Assembly: GCF_036320965.1 (NCBI RefSeq)
Contig: NC_092270.1
Coordinates: forward strand, 23,717,593-23,781,592
Origin: Panulirus ornatus
Lineage: Eukaryota; Arthropoda; Malacostraca; Decapoda; Palinuridae
Reading direction: 5' to 3'
Length of the DNA: 64,000 bases
Below the pieces are notes generated by a model. The model was given only the letters and a program-made list of their open reading frames with translations. It was not told where the DNA came from and did not search any database. Made by a program: the position numbers and the translations under genes. This document shows, piece after piece, positions 37,701-49,050 of this stretch; the stretch's first letter is position 1; the number at the start of each line of letters is the position of its first letter.

Positions 37701-38440
37701 GTGCCCTCAGATACCGCTAGCCGAACCATGCATCTGTATTTTGCCATTGATCGAACCATAGACTTTATGATTAATTCAAATCACAGTAAAGCCACAATTT
37801 TTTTCTGGTTCTCTTTCTGCTCCTAAAGCAATAGGCTCTGAATATACAGTGTCCTATGAATTACAGGGCAATATTATTAATGAACTGGATTCATGTGAAA
37901 AAGTTATCACCTTGATCTGGGTGCCTGGCTGGTCATTGCAATATATACGGCAATGAGCAGGCAGACAGCTTGGCTAAGTCGACCTCAGAACTCGAGGAGG
38001 TCGTTCCGATCCCTCGGGAGCTGGGGTCCTGCCTTTCCTTGGGGAAGAGATCAATCCATCTTTTGTGGCAGAGTCAGTGGACCAACCTGACCATCAACAG
38101 AAAATATAAGCAAGAAGTGGCGGACCGGCCGACCTCATACCGCAAGAACAGAAGAGAATAGGTCGTGCTGGCCCTCCTCAGAATGAATTGTACGTACACC
38201 ATCCATCTGCCGCCATACACAACCAAAAGCTTCCCACCCGTATGCCAACAATGCAAGCAGTTATCAACAATAGAATATTTACTGCTAAAATGCAGTAGAT
38301 ATCAACAATATAGAAAGAAATTGATAAATTACCCTAATAAAAACATCTTTAACATCATTAATGTACTCGGGGATAACCCGAGTACTATTGACAAATTGAT
38401 GGTCTTCCTCAGAGAAACAGAATTAATCAAGATGATATAA
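34799..38440 (+). pseudogene. ORF2 remnant: endonuclease - reverse transcriptase - RNase H
   Basis: Encoded the enzyme for target-primed reverse transcription. Endonuclease, about 34,800-35,520: the NCRGL start follows a stop at 34,814 that replaces the usual Trp; QET (metal-binding Glu) and SDHFPI are intact; the GDFN motif is changed to RDFI, so a catalytic Asn appears lost. A PWW segment follows at 35,629. RT, about 36,050-37,250: SFRPIALTSC-type motif, FLDLEKAFD (catalytic Asp), NGVPQGSVSSP, YADD at about 36,770, and the KFLGLNFD thumb motif. RNase H, about 37,630-37,985: YTDGSKT and GNEQADSLAKS retain acidic residues. The C-terminal CX2C...C motif near 38,230-38,290 has lost its His. In-frame stops lie at 34,814, 34,955, 35,743, 36,141, 36,520, 37,718 and 38,159, with frameshifts near 35,530, 35,620, 35,812, 36,150, 36,370, 36,800 and 37,290. 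It is dead and old relative to the nested copy. Confidence 0.92.
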
Positions 38441-38780
38441 GGTGGTTCGTGGATTCTCCTCTGTGGCGGAGTCAGCTTGGTGTACGGTTCCTCCTACTTG
38501 GGCTGGTCGCATGGTGGGTGGACATGTCCATTCATTAGACGGTCAGCCTTGGAGGAAGGTGGTCATCCTCCGGGTCGGCTGCGCCATGATGTTGAGTCGG
38601 CGGACCTCCGATTAACTATTCTGTGTGCATGTCATGGTGGAGGCCTGTCCCTAACCTGTCCTGTCTCTCGCATTCTTGGGTAAAATGCAACCTTGGACAC
38701 TGTGCCGACTGGGTGGTATTTGCCGCCACGTCGGCCCAATACCCACAAATCTTTTATTTTCATTATCTATTTCTATTATA
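38441..38780 (+). other. 3' UTR of the I-like element, proximal part
   Basis: Non-coding sequence after the ORF2 stop, up to the point where the antisense RTE-like copy begins with a T22 run. It continues after the nested insertion at 39,961. Confidence 0.75.
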
Positions 38781-39954
38781 TTTTTTTTTTTTTTTTTTTT
38801 TTGCCGCTGTCTCCCGCGTTTGCGAGGTAGCGCAAGGAAACAGACGAAAGAAGTGGCCCAACCCACCCCCATACACATGTATATACATACGTCCACACAC
38901 GCAAATATACATACCTACACAGCTTTCCATGGTTTACCCCAGACGCTTCACATGCCTTGATTCAATCCACTGACAGCACGTCAACCCCGGTATACCACAT
39001 CGCTCCAATTCACTCTATTCCTTGCCCTCCTTTCACCCTCCTGCATGTTCAGGCCCCGATCACACAAAATCTTTTTCACTCCATCTTTCCACCTCCAATT
39101 TGGTCTCCCTCTTCTCCTCGTTCCCTCCACCTCCGACACATATATTCTCTTGGTCAATCTTTCCTCACTCATTCTCTCCATGTGCCCGAACCATTTCAAA
39201 ACACCCTCTTCTGCTCTCTCAACCACGCTCTTTTTATTTCCACACATCTCTCTTACCCTTACGTTACTTACTCGATCAAACCACCTCACACCACACATTG
39301 TCCTCAAACATCTCATTTCCAGCACATCCATCCTCCTGCGCACAACTCTATCCATAGCCCACGCCTCGCAACCATACAACATTGTTGGAACCACTATTCC
39401 TTCAAACATACCCATTTTTGCTTTTCGAGATAATGTTCTCGACTTCCACACATTCTTCAAGGCTCCCAGAATTTTCGCCCCCTCCCCCACCCTATGATCC
39501 ACTTCCGCTTCCATGGTTCCATCCGCTGCCAGATCCACTCCCAGATATCTAAAACACTTCACTTCCTCCAGTTTTTCTCCATTCAAACTCACCTCCCAAT
39601 TGACTTGACCCTCAACCCTACTGTACCTAATAACCTTGCTCTTATTCACATTTACTCTTAACTTTCTTCTTTCACACACTTTACCAAACTCAGTCACCAG
39701 CTTCTGCAGTTTCTCACATGAATCAGCCACCAGCGCTGTATCATCAGCGAACAACAACTGACTCACTTCCCAAGCTCTCTCATCCCCAACAGACTTCATA
39801 CTTGCCCCTCTTTCCAAAACTCTTGCATTCACCTCCCTAACAACCCCATCCATAAACAAATTAAACAACCATGGAGACATCACACACCCCTGCCGCAAAC
39901 CTACATTCACTGAGAACCAATCACTTTCCTCTCTTCCTACACGTACACATGCCT
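38781..39954 (-). mobile_element. 5'-truncated RTE-like LINE copy nested antisense in the I-like element
   Basis: The copy begins on the + strand with T22 (38,781-38,802), the poly(A) tail of a minus-strand element. Next come about 180 bp of 3' UTR, including a CGCGTTTGCGAGGTAGCG segment and CA-rich simple sequence (38,870-38,920), and then a reverse-transcriptase ORF that stays open to the far junction. The element ends inside the RT domain, the usual 5' truncation of LINE copies. Flanking TATTAT at 38,774-38,779 and 39,955-39,960 may be a short target-site duplication. The sequence beyond, from 39,961, reads as the rest of the host element's 3' UTR and ends in its AAC tail, which supports nesting. 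Confidence 0.88.
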
Positions 39955-39955
39955 T
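38981..39955 (-). CDS. Partial reverse transcriptase, RTE-like, C-terminal half
   Basis: An uninterrupted minus-strand frame: 309 codons from the GTG at 39,910, plus about 15 further in-frame codons to the truncation junction (KACVRVGREESDWFSV), so the true protein began upstream. Numbering from 39,910: GLRQGCVMSPWLFN (4-17) is the RT motif-B region, FADD (54-57) the catalytic motif, NKSKVI (89-94) and FRYLGVDL (120-127) the palm and thumb. The C-terminal part has LYGCEAW (178-184), LKWFGHMERM (238-247) and RRRGRPNWRWKDGV (265-278), typical of RTE-type elements. The first RT motifs and the endonuclease are missing, so the fragment cannot be active. The lack of stops across 325 codons contrasts with the wrecked host element and implies a much younger insertion. 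RTE is the best family call, but another LINE clade with a similar C-terminus is possible. Confidence 0.85.
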   Translation of the reverse strand, partial: KACVRVGREESDWFSVNVGLRQGCVMSPWLFNLFMDGVVREVNARVLERGASMKSVGDERAWEVSQLLFADDTALVADSCEKLQKLVTEFGKVCERRKLRVNVNKSKVIRYSRVEGQVNWEVSLNGEKLEEVKCFRYLGVDLAADGTMEAEVDHRVGEGAKILGALKNVWKSRTLSRKAKMGMFEGIVVPTMLYGCEAWAMDRVVRRRMDVLEMRCLRTMCGVRWFDRVSNVRVREMCGNKKSVVERAEEGVLKWFGHMERMSEERLTKRIYVSEVEGTRRRGRPNWRWKDGVKKILCDRGLNMQEGERRARNRVNWSDVVYRG

Positions 39956-39960
39956 ATTAT

Positions 39961-40103
39961 GTCAAAATTATATATATATATATATCTTTTCTTTTTTTAA
40001 TAGATATTTAGGAATGATGACCTCAGTCATACATTAAATAGGGTTGCAGGCCTAATGATCTTCCTCATAGGACGATGGCCGAAAAACCCAACAAACAACA
40101 ACA
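39961..40103 (+). other. 3' end of the I-like element with AAC tail
   Basis: Continuation of the host element's 3' UTR after the nested copy. It contains a (TA)n tract at 39,969-39,985 and a terminal AACAAACAACAACA at 40,090-40,103 directly abutting the right target-site duplication. Short simple-sequence tails instead of poly(A) are characteristic of I-type elements. Confidence 0.8.
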
Positions 40104-40112
40104 TTCTGGTGG
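40104..40112 (+). repeat. Target-site duplication, right (TTCTGGTGG)
   Basis: Matches 33,201-33,209. Array 2 resumes at this point in the phase expected if the element inserted inside one monomer. Confidence 0.75.
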
Positions 40113-43100
40113 TGATGTGCCTCTTGTTGTGGTAATGTGCCTTTGGTGGTGGTGATGTGCCACTGGTGGTGGTAATATGCCTTTGGTAGTTGTGAAGTGA
40201 CTTTCGTGTTGGTGATATACCTCTAGTGGTGGTGAATTGGCTCTGGTGATGGTGATGTGCCTCTTGTGTTGGTGATGGATGTCTACAGGTGATGAAGTGC
40301 CTCTGGTGGTGGTGATGGATGTCTACAGGTGATGAAGTGCCTCTGGTGGTTTTGATGTGTCTGGTGGTGATAATGTGTCTCAGGTGATGGTGATATCAAT
40401 TTGGTGGTGGTGATGTCCCTTTGGTGATGGTAATGTGCCTCTGTTGGTGGTAATTTGCCTTTATTGGTGTTGATGTGTCTCTGGTGGTGGTGTTGTGCCT
40501 TTGATATTGGTTATGTGGCTCTGGTGGTGTTGATGCGCTTTTGGTGATGGTGAAGTGCCTTTTTGTGGTAATGTACCTCTCGTGGTCGTGAGGTGACTCT
40601 GGTGGCTGTAGAGTTCCTCTAGTGGTGGTGATGTGCTTCTGGTGGTGGCGGAGCGTCTCTGGTGTTGGTGATGTGCCTCTTGTGGTGGTGATGTGCCTCT
40701 GGTGGTTATGATGTGCATCTTATGGTAATGTGCCTTTGGTGGTGGTGATATTTTATTGAATGTGGCAAAGTGTCTTTTGTGGTGATGTTCTTCTCGTAGC
40801 GGTGAATTGCATGTACTGGTGGTAATATGCCTCTAGTGATGCGCCTCTTTTTGTGGCGATTTGCCTCTTGCGGTAGTGATGTGCCTCTGGTCGCGGCAAT
40901 GTTCCTTTGGTTGTGGTAGTGTGTCTCTGGTGATGATAAAGTGCCTCTGGTGGTGGTGATGTGCCTCTGGTCGCGGTAATATTCCTTTGGTTGTGGTAGT
41001 GTGTCTCTGGTGGTGGTGATGTGCCTCTGATCGCGGAAATGTTCCATTGGTTGTGGTAGTTTGTCCCTGGTGTTGGTAAAGTGGCTCTGATCGGGATGTG
41101 TCTCTGGTGGTAGTAATGTGTCTCTTGTGGTGGAAATATGCCTCTTCTGCTGGTGATGTGCCTTTGTTGGTGGTGATGTGCCCCTGTTGGCGGTAATATG
41201 CCTTAGGTAGTTGTGAAGTGCCTTTCGTGATGATGATTTACCTCTCGTGGTGATGAAGTGGCTCTGGTGGTGGTGATGTGCCTCTGGTCACGGTAACGTT
41301 CCTTTGGTATTGTGGTGTGTATCTGGTGATGGTAAAGTGGCTTTAGTGGTGATGTGCCTCTGGTGATGGTGATGTGCCTCTGGTGGTGGTAATGTGTCTC
41401 TTGTGGTGGTGATGTACTTCTTCTGCTGGTAATGTGGTTTGGTGGTGTTGATGTGCCTCTCGTGGTGGTAATATGTCTTTGGTAGTTGTGAAGTACCTTT
41501 CGTGTTTGTGATATACCTCTCGTGGTGATGAAGTGGCTCTTGTGGTGGTGATGTGCCTCTGGTGGTGGTGATGTGCCTCTGGTGGTGATGATGTGCCTCT
41601 TGTCGCGGTAGTATTCCTTTGTTTGTGGTGGTGTGTATCTGGATGGTGGTAAAGTGGCTCTGGTGGTGATGTGCCTCTGGTGGTGGTAATAAGCCTTCGG
41701 TAGTTGTGAAGTGCCTTTCTTGTTGGTGATGTATCTCTCTTAGTGGTGAAGTGGCTCTGGTGGTGGAGATGTGCCTCTGGTGGTGGTGAAGGGTATTTTT
41801 ATGTGGTGAAGTGCTTCTTGTAGTTGTAATGTGTGTCTGGTGGTTGTAATGTGTCTCTGGTGGTGGTGATGTGCCTTTGGTGGTAGTAAAGTGCCTTTTG
41901 ATGGTGATGATTTGCCTTTAATGGTGTTGTTGTGTCTCTGGTGGTGGTATTATGCCTTTGGTAGTCTTGTTGTGCTTCTGGTGGTGTTGATGCACCTTTG
42001 GTGGTGGTGATATGACTCTGTTGGTGTTGATATAAGTCTCGTGGTGGTGATGTGACCTTGGTGGTTGTAAAGTTCCTCTAATGGTGGTGATTTGCCTCTG
42101 GTGATGGTGGAGCGCCTCTGGTGTTGGCGATGTGCCTCTTGTGGTGTTGATGTGCCTTTGGTGGTTATGATGTGCATTTTGTGGTAATGTGCCTTTGGTG
42201 GTGGTGATATTTGATTGAAGGAGGCAAAGTGCCTTTTCTGGTGATGTTCTTCTCGTGGTGGTGAACTGAATGGGTTGGTTCTAATATGCCTCTAGTGGTG
42301 ATGTGCCTCTGGTGGTGGTGCTGTGCCTCTCTTCACGATAATGTTCCTTTGGCTGTGGCAGTGCGTCCGTTTTGGTAGTAAGTGGCTTTGGTGGTGATTT
42401 GCCTCTGGTGGAGGTACTATGTCTCTTGTGGAGGTGATGTTCCTCTTGCTGTGGTGATGTGCCTTGATGGTGGTGATGTGCCACTGGTGGTGGTAATATG
42501 CCTTTGGTAGTTGTGAAGTGCTTTTCGTGTTGGTGATTTACCTCTAGTGGTGGTGAAGTAGCTCTGGTGGTGATGTGCCTCTGGTGGTGGTGATGGGTAT
42601 CTAGAGGTGCCGAAGTGCCTCTGGTGGTTGTGATGTGTGTCTGGTGGTGGTAATGTGTCTCTGATGATTTTGATGTGTTTCTGGTGGTGGTGATGTCCCT
42701 TTGGTGGTGGTAATGTGCCTCTGTTGGTGGTAATTTGCCTTTAGTGTGTTGATCTATCTCCTGGTGTTGGTGTTGTGACTTTGACGGTGATGATGTGTCT
42801 TTGGTGGTGTTGATGCGCTTTTGGTGGTGGGGAAGTGCCTCTGTCCGTGGTGATGTACCTCTTCTGGTGGTGAGGTGCCTCTGGTGGTTGTGAAGTTCCT
42901 CTAGTAGTGGCGATGTTCCTCTGGTAGTGGTGGAGCGCCTCTGTTGTTGGTGATGTGCCACTTGTGGTGTTGATGTGCCTCTGGTGGTTATGATGTGCTT
43001 CTTATGGTAATGTGCCTTTGGTAGTGGTGATATTTTATTGGAGGGGGTAAAGTGCATTTTGCTGTAATGTTCTTCTTGTGGCGGTGAATTGCATAAGTTG

Positions 43101-44379
43101 GTGGTAATATGCCTCTAGTGGTGATGTGCCTCTGTTTGTGGCGGTGTGCCTCTGGCGTTGGTGATGTGCCTCTGGTCGCGGTAATGTCCCTTTGGTTGTG
43201 GTAGTGTGTTTCTGATGTTGGTAAAGTGGCTTTGGTGGTGATGAGTCTCTGGCGGTGATGATGTGCCTCTAATGGTGGTGATGTACCTCTAATGGTGGTG
43301 ATATGCCTCTGGTCGCAGGAATGTTCCATTGGTTGTGGTAGTGTGTCTCTAGTGTTGGTAAAGTGGTTCTGGCGGTGATATGTTTATGGTGGTGGTGATG
43401 TGCCTCTGGTGGTGCTAACGTGTCTCTTGTGGGGTGATGTGCCTCATGTGCTGGTGATGTGCCTTTGGTGGTGGTGATGTGCCTTTGGTGGTGGTAATAT
43501 GCCTTTGGTAGTTGTGAAGCGCTTTTCGTGTTTGTGATGTACCTCTCGAGCTGGTGAAGTCTTATGGTGATGATGTGCCTATGGTGGTGGTGATGGGTGT
43601 CTAGAAGTAGTGAAGGTTGTGATGTGTGTCTGGTGGTGGTAATGTGTCTCGGGTGGTGGTGATGTACCTCTCGTGATGGTGATGTGCCGCTGGTGGTGGT
43701 AATGTGTCTCTTGCGGTAGTGATTTGCCTCTTCTGCTGGTGATGTGCCTTTGGTGGTGGTGATGTGCCTCCGGTGGTGGTAATATGCCTTTGGTAGTCGT
43801 GAAGTGCCTCTCGTGTTGGTGATATATCTCTCGTGGTGAGGAAGTGGCTCTGGTGGTGGTGATGTGCATCTGGTGGTTGTGATGGGTGTCTATAGGTGGT
43901 GAAGTGCTTATGGTGGTTGTAATGTGCGTCTGGTGGTTGGAATATGTCTCTGGTGATGGTGCTGTGCTTTTGGTGGTAGTGATGTGCCTTTGCTGGTGAT
44001 AAAGTGCCTCTGATGGTTGTAATTTTCCTTTGGTGATGGTGCTGTTTCTCTGGTGGTGGTGTTCTGTCTTTGGTGGTCTTGATGTGCCTTTGGTGGTGTT
44101 GATGCGCCTTTGGTGGTGGTGATATGCATCTGTTGGTGGTGATGTACCTCACGTGGTGATGAGATGCCTCTGGTGGGTGTGAAGATCATTTGATGGTGGT
44201 GATGTGCCTCTGGTGGTGATGATGGGTGTCTATAGGTGGTGAAGTGCCTCTGGTGGGTTTGATTAGTGTCTGGTGGTTGTAATGTTTCTCTGGTGATGCT
44301 GATGTGCCTCTGGTGGTGGTGATGTCCCTTTGGTGGTGGTAATGTGCCTCTGTTGGTGGTAATTTGCCTTTAGTGGTGT

Positions 44380-46809
44380 TGATGTGTCTCTGGTGGTGTT
44401 ATGACTATGGTGATGGTGATGTGCCTCTGGTGGTGTCGATGCGCTTTAGTTGGTGGTGACGTGGCTCTGTTGGTGGTGATGTACCTCTTGTGATGGTGAG
44501 ATAACTCTGGTGGGTATGAAATTCCTCTAGTGTTGATGTGCCTCTGGTGGTGGTGGAGCGCCTTTGGTGTTGGTGATGTGCCTCTGGTGGCAATGATTTG
44601 CATCTTATGGTAATGTGCCATTGATGGTGGTGATATTTTGTTGAAGGTGGTAAAGTGCCTTTTGTGGTGATGTTCTTCTCGTGGCGGTGAATTGCATGTG
44701 TTGGTGGTAATATGCCTCTAGTGGTGATGTACCTCTGTTTGTGTCGACGTGGCTCTGGCGGTGGTGATGTGCCTCTGGTTGTAGTAATGTTCCTTTGGTT
44801 GTGGTAGTGTGTCTCTGGTGTTGGTAAAGTGGCTCTGGTGGTAATGTGCCTCTGGTGGTGGTAATTTGTGTCCTATGGCGGTGATATTTCTCTTGTGCTG
44901 GTGATGCACCTTTGGTGGTAGTGATGTGGTATTGTGGTATTGTGCCTTTGGTGTTGGTGATATACGTCTCGTTTTGGTGAAATCTTATGGTGGTGATGTC
45001 CCTATGGTGGTGGTGATGGGTGTCTAGAAGTGCTGAAGTGCGTCCGCTGGTTGTGATGCGTGTCTGATGGTGGTAATGTGTCTCTGGTGGTGGTGATAAA
45101 CCTTTGGTGATGGTAATGTGCCTTTGGTGGTGGTAAAGTGCCTCTGTTGGTGGTAATTTACCTTTGGTGGTGTTGATGTGACTCTGGTGGTGGTGTGCCT
45201 CTTGTGGTGTTGATCCGCTTTTGATGGTAGTAGAGTTCCTCTGTTGGTGGTGATGTACCTCTCGTGGTGGTGAGGTGCCTTTCGTAGTTGCGAAGTTCCT
45301 TTGGTGGTGGTGATGTGCCTTTGGTGGTGGTGGAGAGATTCTGATGTTGGTGATGTGCCTCTAACAGTGGTGATGTGCCTCTGGTCGCAGTAATGTTCCT
45401 TTGGTTATGGTGGTGTGTATCTGATGGTGGTAAAGTGGCTCTAGTGGTGATGTGCCTTTGATGATGGTGATGTGCCTCTGGTGGTGCTAGTATGCCTTTG
45501 GTAGTTGTGAAGTAACTTGCGTGTTGCTGAGATACCTCTTATGGTAATGAAGTGGCTCTGGTGGTGGTGATGTGCCTCTGATCGCGGTATTATTCCTTTG
45601 GTTGTGGTGGTGTGTATCTGGTGGTTGTAAAGTGGCTCTGGTGGTGATGTACCTCTAGTGGTGGTAATGTTTCTCTTTTGGTGGTGATCAGCCTCTTCTG
45701 CTGGTAATATGCCGTTGGTGGTGGTGATGTGCCTCTGCTGGTGGTAATATGTCTTTGGTAGTTGTGAAGTGCCTTTTGTGTTGGTGATGTATCTCTCTTG
45801 GTGGTGAAGTGGCTCTGGTGGTGGCGATGTGCCTTTAGTGGTGTTGATGGGTGTCTATAGGTGGTGAAGTGCTTCTGGTGGCTGTAATATGTGTCTGGTG
45901 GTTGTAATGTGTCTCTGGTGGTGGTGATTTGCCTCTAGTGGTGGTGATGTACCTTTGGTGGTGGTAAAGTGCCTCCGATGGTGGTAATTTGCCTTTGTTA
46001 GTGTTTCTGTGTCTCTGGTGGTGGTATTATGTCTTTGGTGATCTTCATGTGTCTCTAGTGGTGTTGATGCACCTTGGTGGTGTACCTCTCGTGGTGGTGA
46101 GGTGCATTTCGTGGTTGCGAAGATCCCCTGGTGGTGATGGAGTGCCTCTGGTGTTGGTGATGTGCCTCTTGTGGTGTTGATGTGCCTCTGGTATTTATGA
46201 TGTGCATTTTGTGGTAATATGCCTTTGGTGGTAGTGATACTTTATTGAAGGTGGTAGAGTGCCTTTTGTGGTGATGTTCTTCCCGTGGTTGTGAATTGAA
46301 TAGGTTGTTGGTAATATACCTCGAGTGGTGATGTGCCTCTGTTTGTGGTGAGGTGCCTCTGGTGGTGGTGATGTTCCTCTGTTCGCTGTAATGTTCCTTT
46401 GGTTGTGATAGTGTGCCCCTGTTGGTAGTAAATGGCCCTGGTGTTGATGTGCCTCTGGTGGTGGTAATATGTCTCTTGTTGTGGTGATGTGCCTCTTGTT
46501 GTGGTGACGTGCCTTTGGTTGTGGTGATGTGCCAGTGGTGGTGGTAATATGCCTTTGGTAGTTGTTAAGTACCTTTCGAGTTGGTGATGTACCTCTAGTG
46601 GTGGTGAAGTAGATCTGGTGGTGGTGATGTGCCTCTGGTGGTGGCGATTGGTGTCTAGAGGTGGTGAAATGCCTCTGGTGGTTGTGATGTGTGTCTGGTG
46701 GTTGTAATGTGTCTCTGGTGATTTTGATGTGCCTCTGGTGGTGGTGATGTCTCTTTGGTGGTGGGAATGTGCCTCTGTTGGCGGTAATTTACCTTTAGTG
46801 GTGTTCATG
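44380..46809 (+). repeat. 2.2-2.4 kb tandem higher-order unit E, copy 1 (array 2)
   Basis: Marked by GCGCTTTAGTTGGTGGTGAC at 44,441, which recurs at 46,866 and 49,097 (intervals 2,425 and 2,231 bp). Other shared rare markers are TGGGTATGAAATTCCTC, a GTGTCGACGTGG monomer and the GATCTTCATGTG monomer. The offset varies between about 2,445 and 2,212, so copy 1 holds about 0.2 kb not in copy 2. Confidence 0.82.
44585..44720 (+). repeat. Recurrent landmark module of array 2 (representative copy)
   Basis: A roughly 130-bp module that departs from the monomer pattern: a TTATGATGTGCATCTTATGG segment, then GATATTTTATTGAAGGTGG, AAAGTGCCTTTTGTGGTGATG, TTCTTCTCGTGG, GTGAATTGAATGGG or GAATTGCATGTG, and GGTAATATGCCTCTAGTGG. 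I found 29 copies. Anchors (ATTGAAG or equivalent) are at 16,562; 18,032; 20,212; 22,011; 22,857; 24,561; 25,408; 27,274; 30,199; 31,082; 32,990; 40,755; 42,214; 43,037; 44,641; 46,244; 47,085; 48,476; 49,653; 54,813; 55,551; 56,378; 57,321; 58,137; 59,829; 60,806; 61,475; 62,335; 63,255. Many intervals are 816-883 bp, others about 1,600-1,900. It marks a higher-order repeat of about 0.85 kb with many units merged or lost. Confidence 0.88.
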
Positions 46810-49050
46810 TGTCTCTGGTGGTGTTGTGACTATGATGATGTATTTGTGCCTCTGGTGGTGTTGATGCGCTTTAGTTGGTGGTGACATGGCTCTGTTGGTG
46901 GTGATGTACCTGTTGTGGTGGTGAGATAACTCTGGTGGGTATGAAATTCCTCTTGTGGTGATGTGCCTCTGGTGGTGATGGAGTGCCTTTGGTGTTGGTG
47001 ATGTGCCTCTTGTGGTGTTGATGTGCCTCTGGTGGCTATGATTTGCATCTTATGGTAATGTGCCTTTGGTGGTGGTGATATTCTATCGAAGGTGGTAAAG
47101 TGCCTTTTGTGGTGATGTTCCCCTCGTGGCGGTGAATTGCATGTGTTTGTGGTAATATGCCTCTAGTGGTGATGTACCTCTGTTTGTGTCGACGTGGCTC
47201 TGGCGGTAGTGATGTGCCTCTGGTCGTAGTAATGTTCCTTTGGTTGTGGTAGTGTGTCTCTGGTGTTGGTAAATTGGCCCTGATGGAGATGTGCCTCTGG
47301 TGGTGGTAATTTGTGTCTTGTGAGGGTGATGTGTCTCTTGTGCTGGTGATGCACCTTTCGTGGTAGTGATGTGGTATTGTGGTAATGTGCCTTTGGTGTT
47401 GGTGATATTCCTCTCGTTGTGGTGATGTGCCTATGGTGGTGATGATGGGTGTCTAGAAGTGATGAAGTGCGTCTGCTGGTTGTGATGTGTGTCTGGTGGT
47501 GGTAATGTGTCTCTGGTGGTGGTGATATACCTCTGGTGATGGTAATGTGCCTTTGGCGGTGGTAAAGTGCCTCTGTTGGTGTTGATGTGACTCTGATGGT
47601 GGTGTGAATCTGGTGGTGTTGATCCGTCTTTGATGGTAGTAAAGTGCCTCTGTTTGTGGTGATGTACCTCTCGTGGTGGTGAGGTGCCTTTCGTGGTTGT
47701 GAAGCTCCTCTGGTGGTGGTGATGTGCCTTTGGTGGTGGTGGAGAGCGTCTGATGTTGGTGATGTGCCTCTAACGGTGGTGATGTGCCTCTGGTCGCAGT
47801 AATGTTCCTTTGGTTGTGGTGGTGTGTATCTGGTGGTTGTAAAGTGGCTCTGGTGGTGATGTACCTCTGGTAGTGGTAATGTGTCTCTTTTGGTGGTGAT
47901 TAGCCTCTTCTGCTGGTAATATGCCTTTGGTGGTGGTGATGTGCCTCTGCTGGTGGTAATATGCCTTTGGTAGTTGTGAAGTGCCTTTCGTGTTGGTGAT
48001 CTATCTCTCTTGGTAGTGAAGTGGCTCTGGTGGTGGCGATGTGGCTCTGGTGGTGGTGATGGGTGTCTATAGGTGGTGAAGTGCTTCTGGTGGCTGTAAT
48101 ATGTGTCTGGTGGTTGTAATGTGTCTCTGGTGGTGGTGATGTGCCTCTGGTGGTGGTGATGTTCCTTTGGTGGTCGTAAAGTGCCTCTGATGGTGGTAAT
48201 TTGCCTTTGGTGGTGTTTCTGTGTCTCTGGTAGTGGTATTATGTCTTTGGTGATCTTCATGTGTCTCTGGTGGTGTTCATGCACCTTGGTTGTGTATCTC
48301 TCGTGGTGGTGAGGTGCCTTTGGTGGTTACGAAGATCCCCTGGTGGTGGAGATGCACTTTTCGTGGTGATGGCGCGCCTCTGGTGTTGGTGATGTGCCTC
48401 TTGTGGTGTTGATGTGCCTCTGGTATTTATGATGTGCATTTTGTGGTAATATGCCTTTGGTGGTGGTGATACTTTATTGAAGGTGGTAGAGTGCCTTTTG
48501 TGGCGATGTCCTTCTCGTGGTTGTGAATTGAATAGGTTGGTGGTAATATACCTCGAGTGGTGATGTGCCTCTGGTTGTGGTGAGGTGCCTCTGGTGGTGG
48601 TGATGTTCCTCTGTTCGCTGTAATGTTCCTTTGGTTGTGGTAGTGTGCCCCTGTTGGTAGTAAGTGGCTCTGGTGTTGATGTGCCTCTAGTGGTGGTAAT
48701 ATGTCTCTTGTGGTGGTGATGTGCCTCTTGTTGTGGTGATGTGCCTTTGGTTGTGGTGATGTGCTAGTGGTGGTGGTATTATGCCTTTGATAGTTGTTAA
48801 GTGCCATTCGTGTTGGTGATGTACCTCTAGTGGTGATGAATTAGATCTGGTGGTGGTGATGTGCCTCTGGTGGTGGCGATTGGTGTCTAGAGGTGGTGAA
48901 ATGCCTCTGGTGGTTGTGATGTGTGTCTGGTGGTTGTTATGTGTCTCTGGTGATTTTGATGTGCCTCTGGTGGTGGTGATGTCTCTTTGGTGGTGGGAAT
49001 GTGCCATTGTTGGCGGTAATTTGCCTTTAGTGGTGTTGATGTGTCTCTGA
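46810..49050 (+). repeat. 2.2-2.4 kb tandem higher-order unit E, copy 2 (array 2)
   Basis: Directly follows copy 1. A third copy begins at about 49,050 (GCGCTTTAG at 49,097) but diverges after about 49,210. Part of this unit (47,233-47,505) reappears in deletion-ridden form at 52,508-52,762. Confidence 0.82.

Larger units (their letters stand above)
33210..40103 (+). mobile_element. I-superfamily-like non-LTR retrotransposon, degenerate, with nested insertion
   Basis: A LINE of about 5.7 kb after subtracting the 1.18-kb nested insertion, so close to full length for an I-type element. Order: 5' UTR, ORF1 with CCHC zinc knuckles, ORF2 with an apurinic-type endonuclease, reverse transcriptase, RNase H and a C-terminal cysteine motif, then a 3' UTR ending in an AAC-type simple tail (40,090-40,103) rather than poly(A). 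An RNase H domain together with a simple-repeat tail favours the I/Nimb group over Jockey or CR1. That placement is by family knowledge and not by a tree. Both ORFs carry many stops and frameshifts. It is flanked by the 9-bp duplication TTCTGGTGG and sits between landmark modules at 32,990 and 40,755. Removing the element and one duplication copy leaves 862 bp between them, the normal spacing. Confidence 0.88.

Noticed and set aside
38957..39497. Plus-strand open frames (158, 111 and 150 codons) over the nested element
   Set aside because: They are antisense shadows of the minus-strand reverse transcriptase, which carries the recognisable FADD and C-terminal motifs.
33210..40103. Endogenous retrovirus or LTR element
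   Set aside because: There are no terminal repeats, protease or integrase. The AP-type endonuclease, LINE-type RT and simple tail show a non-LTR element.
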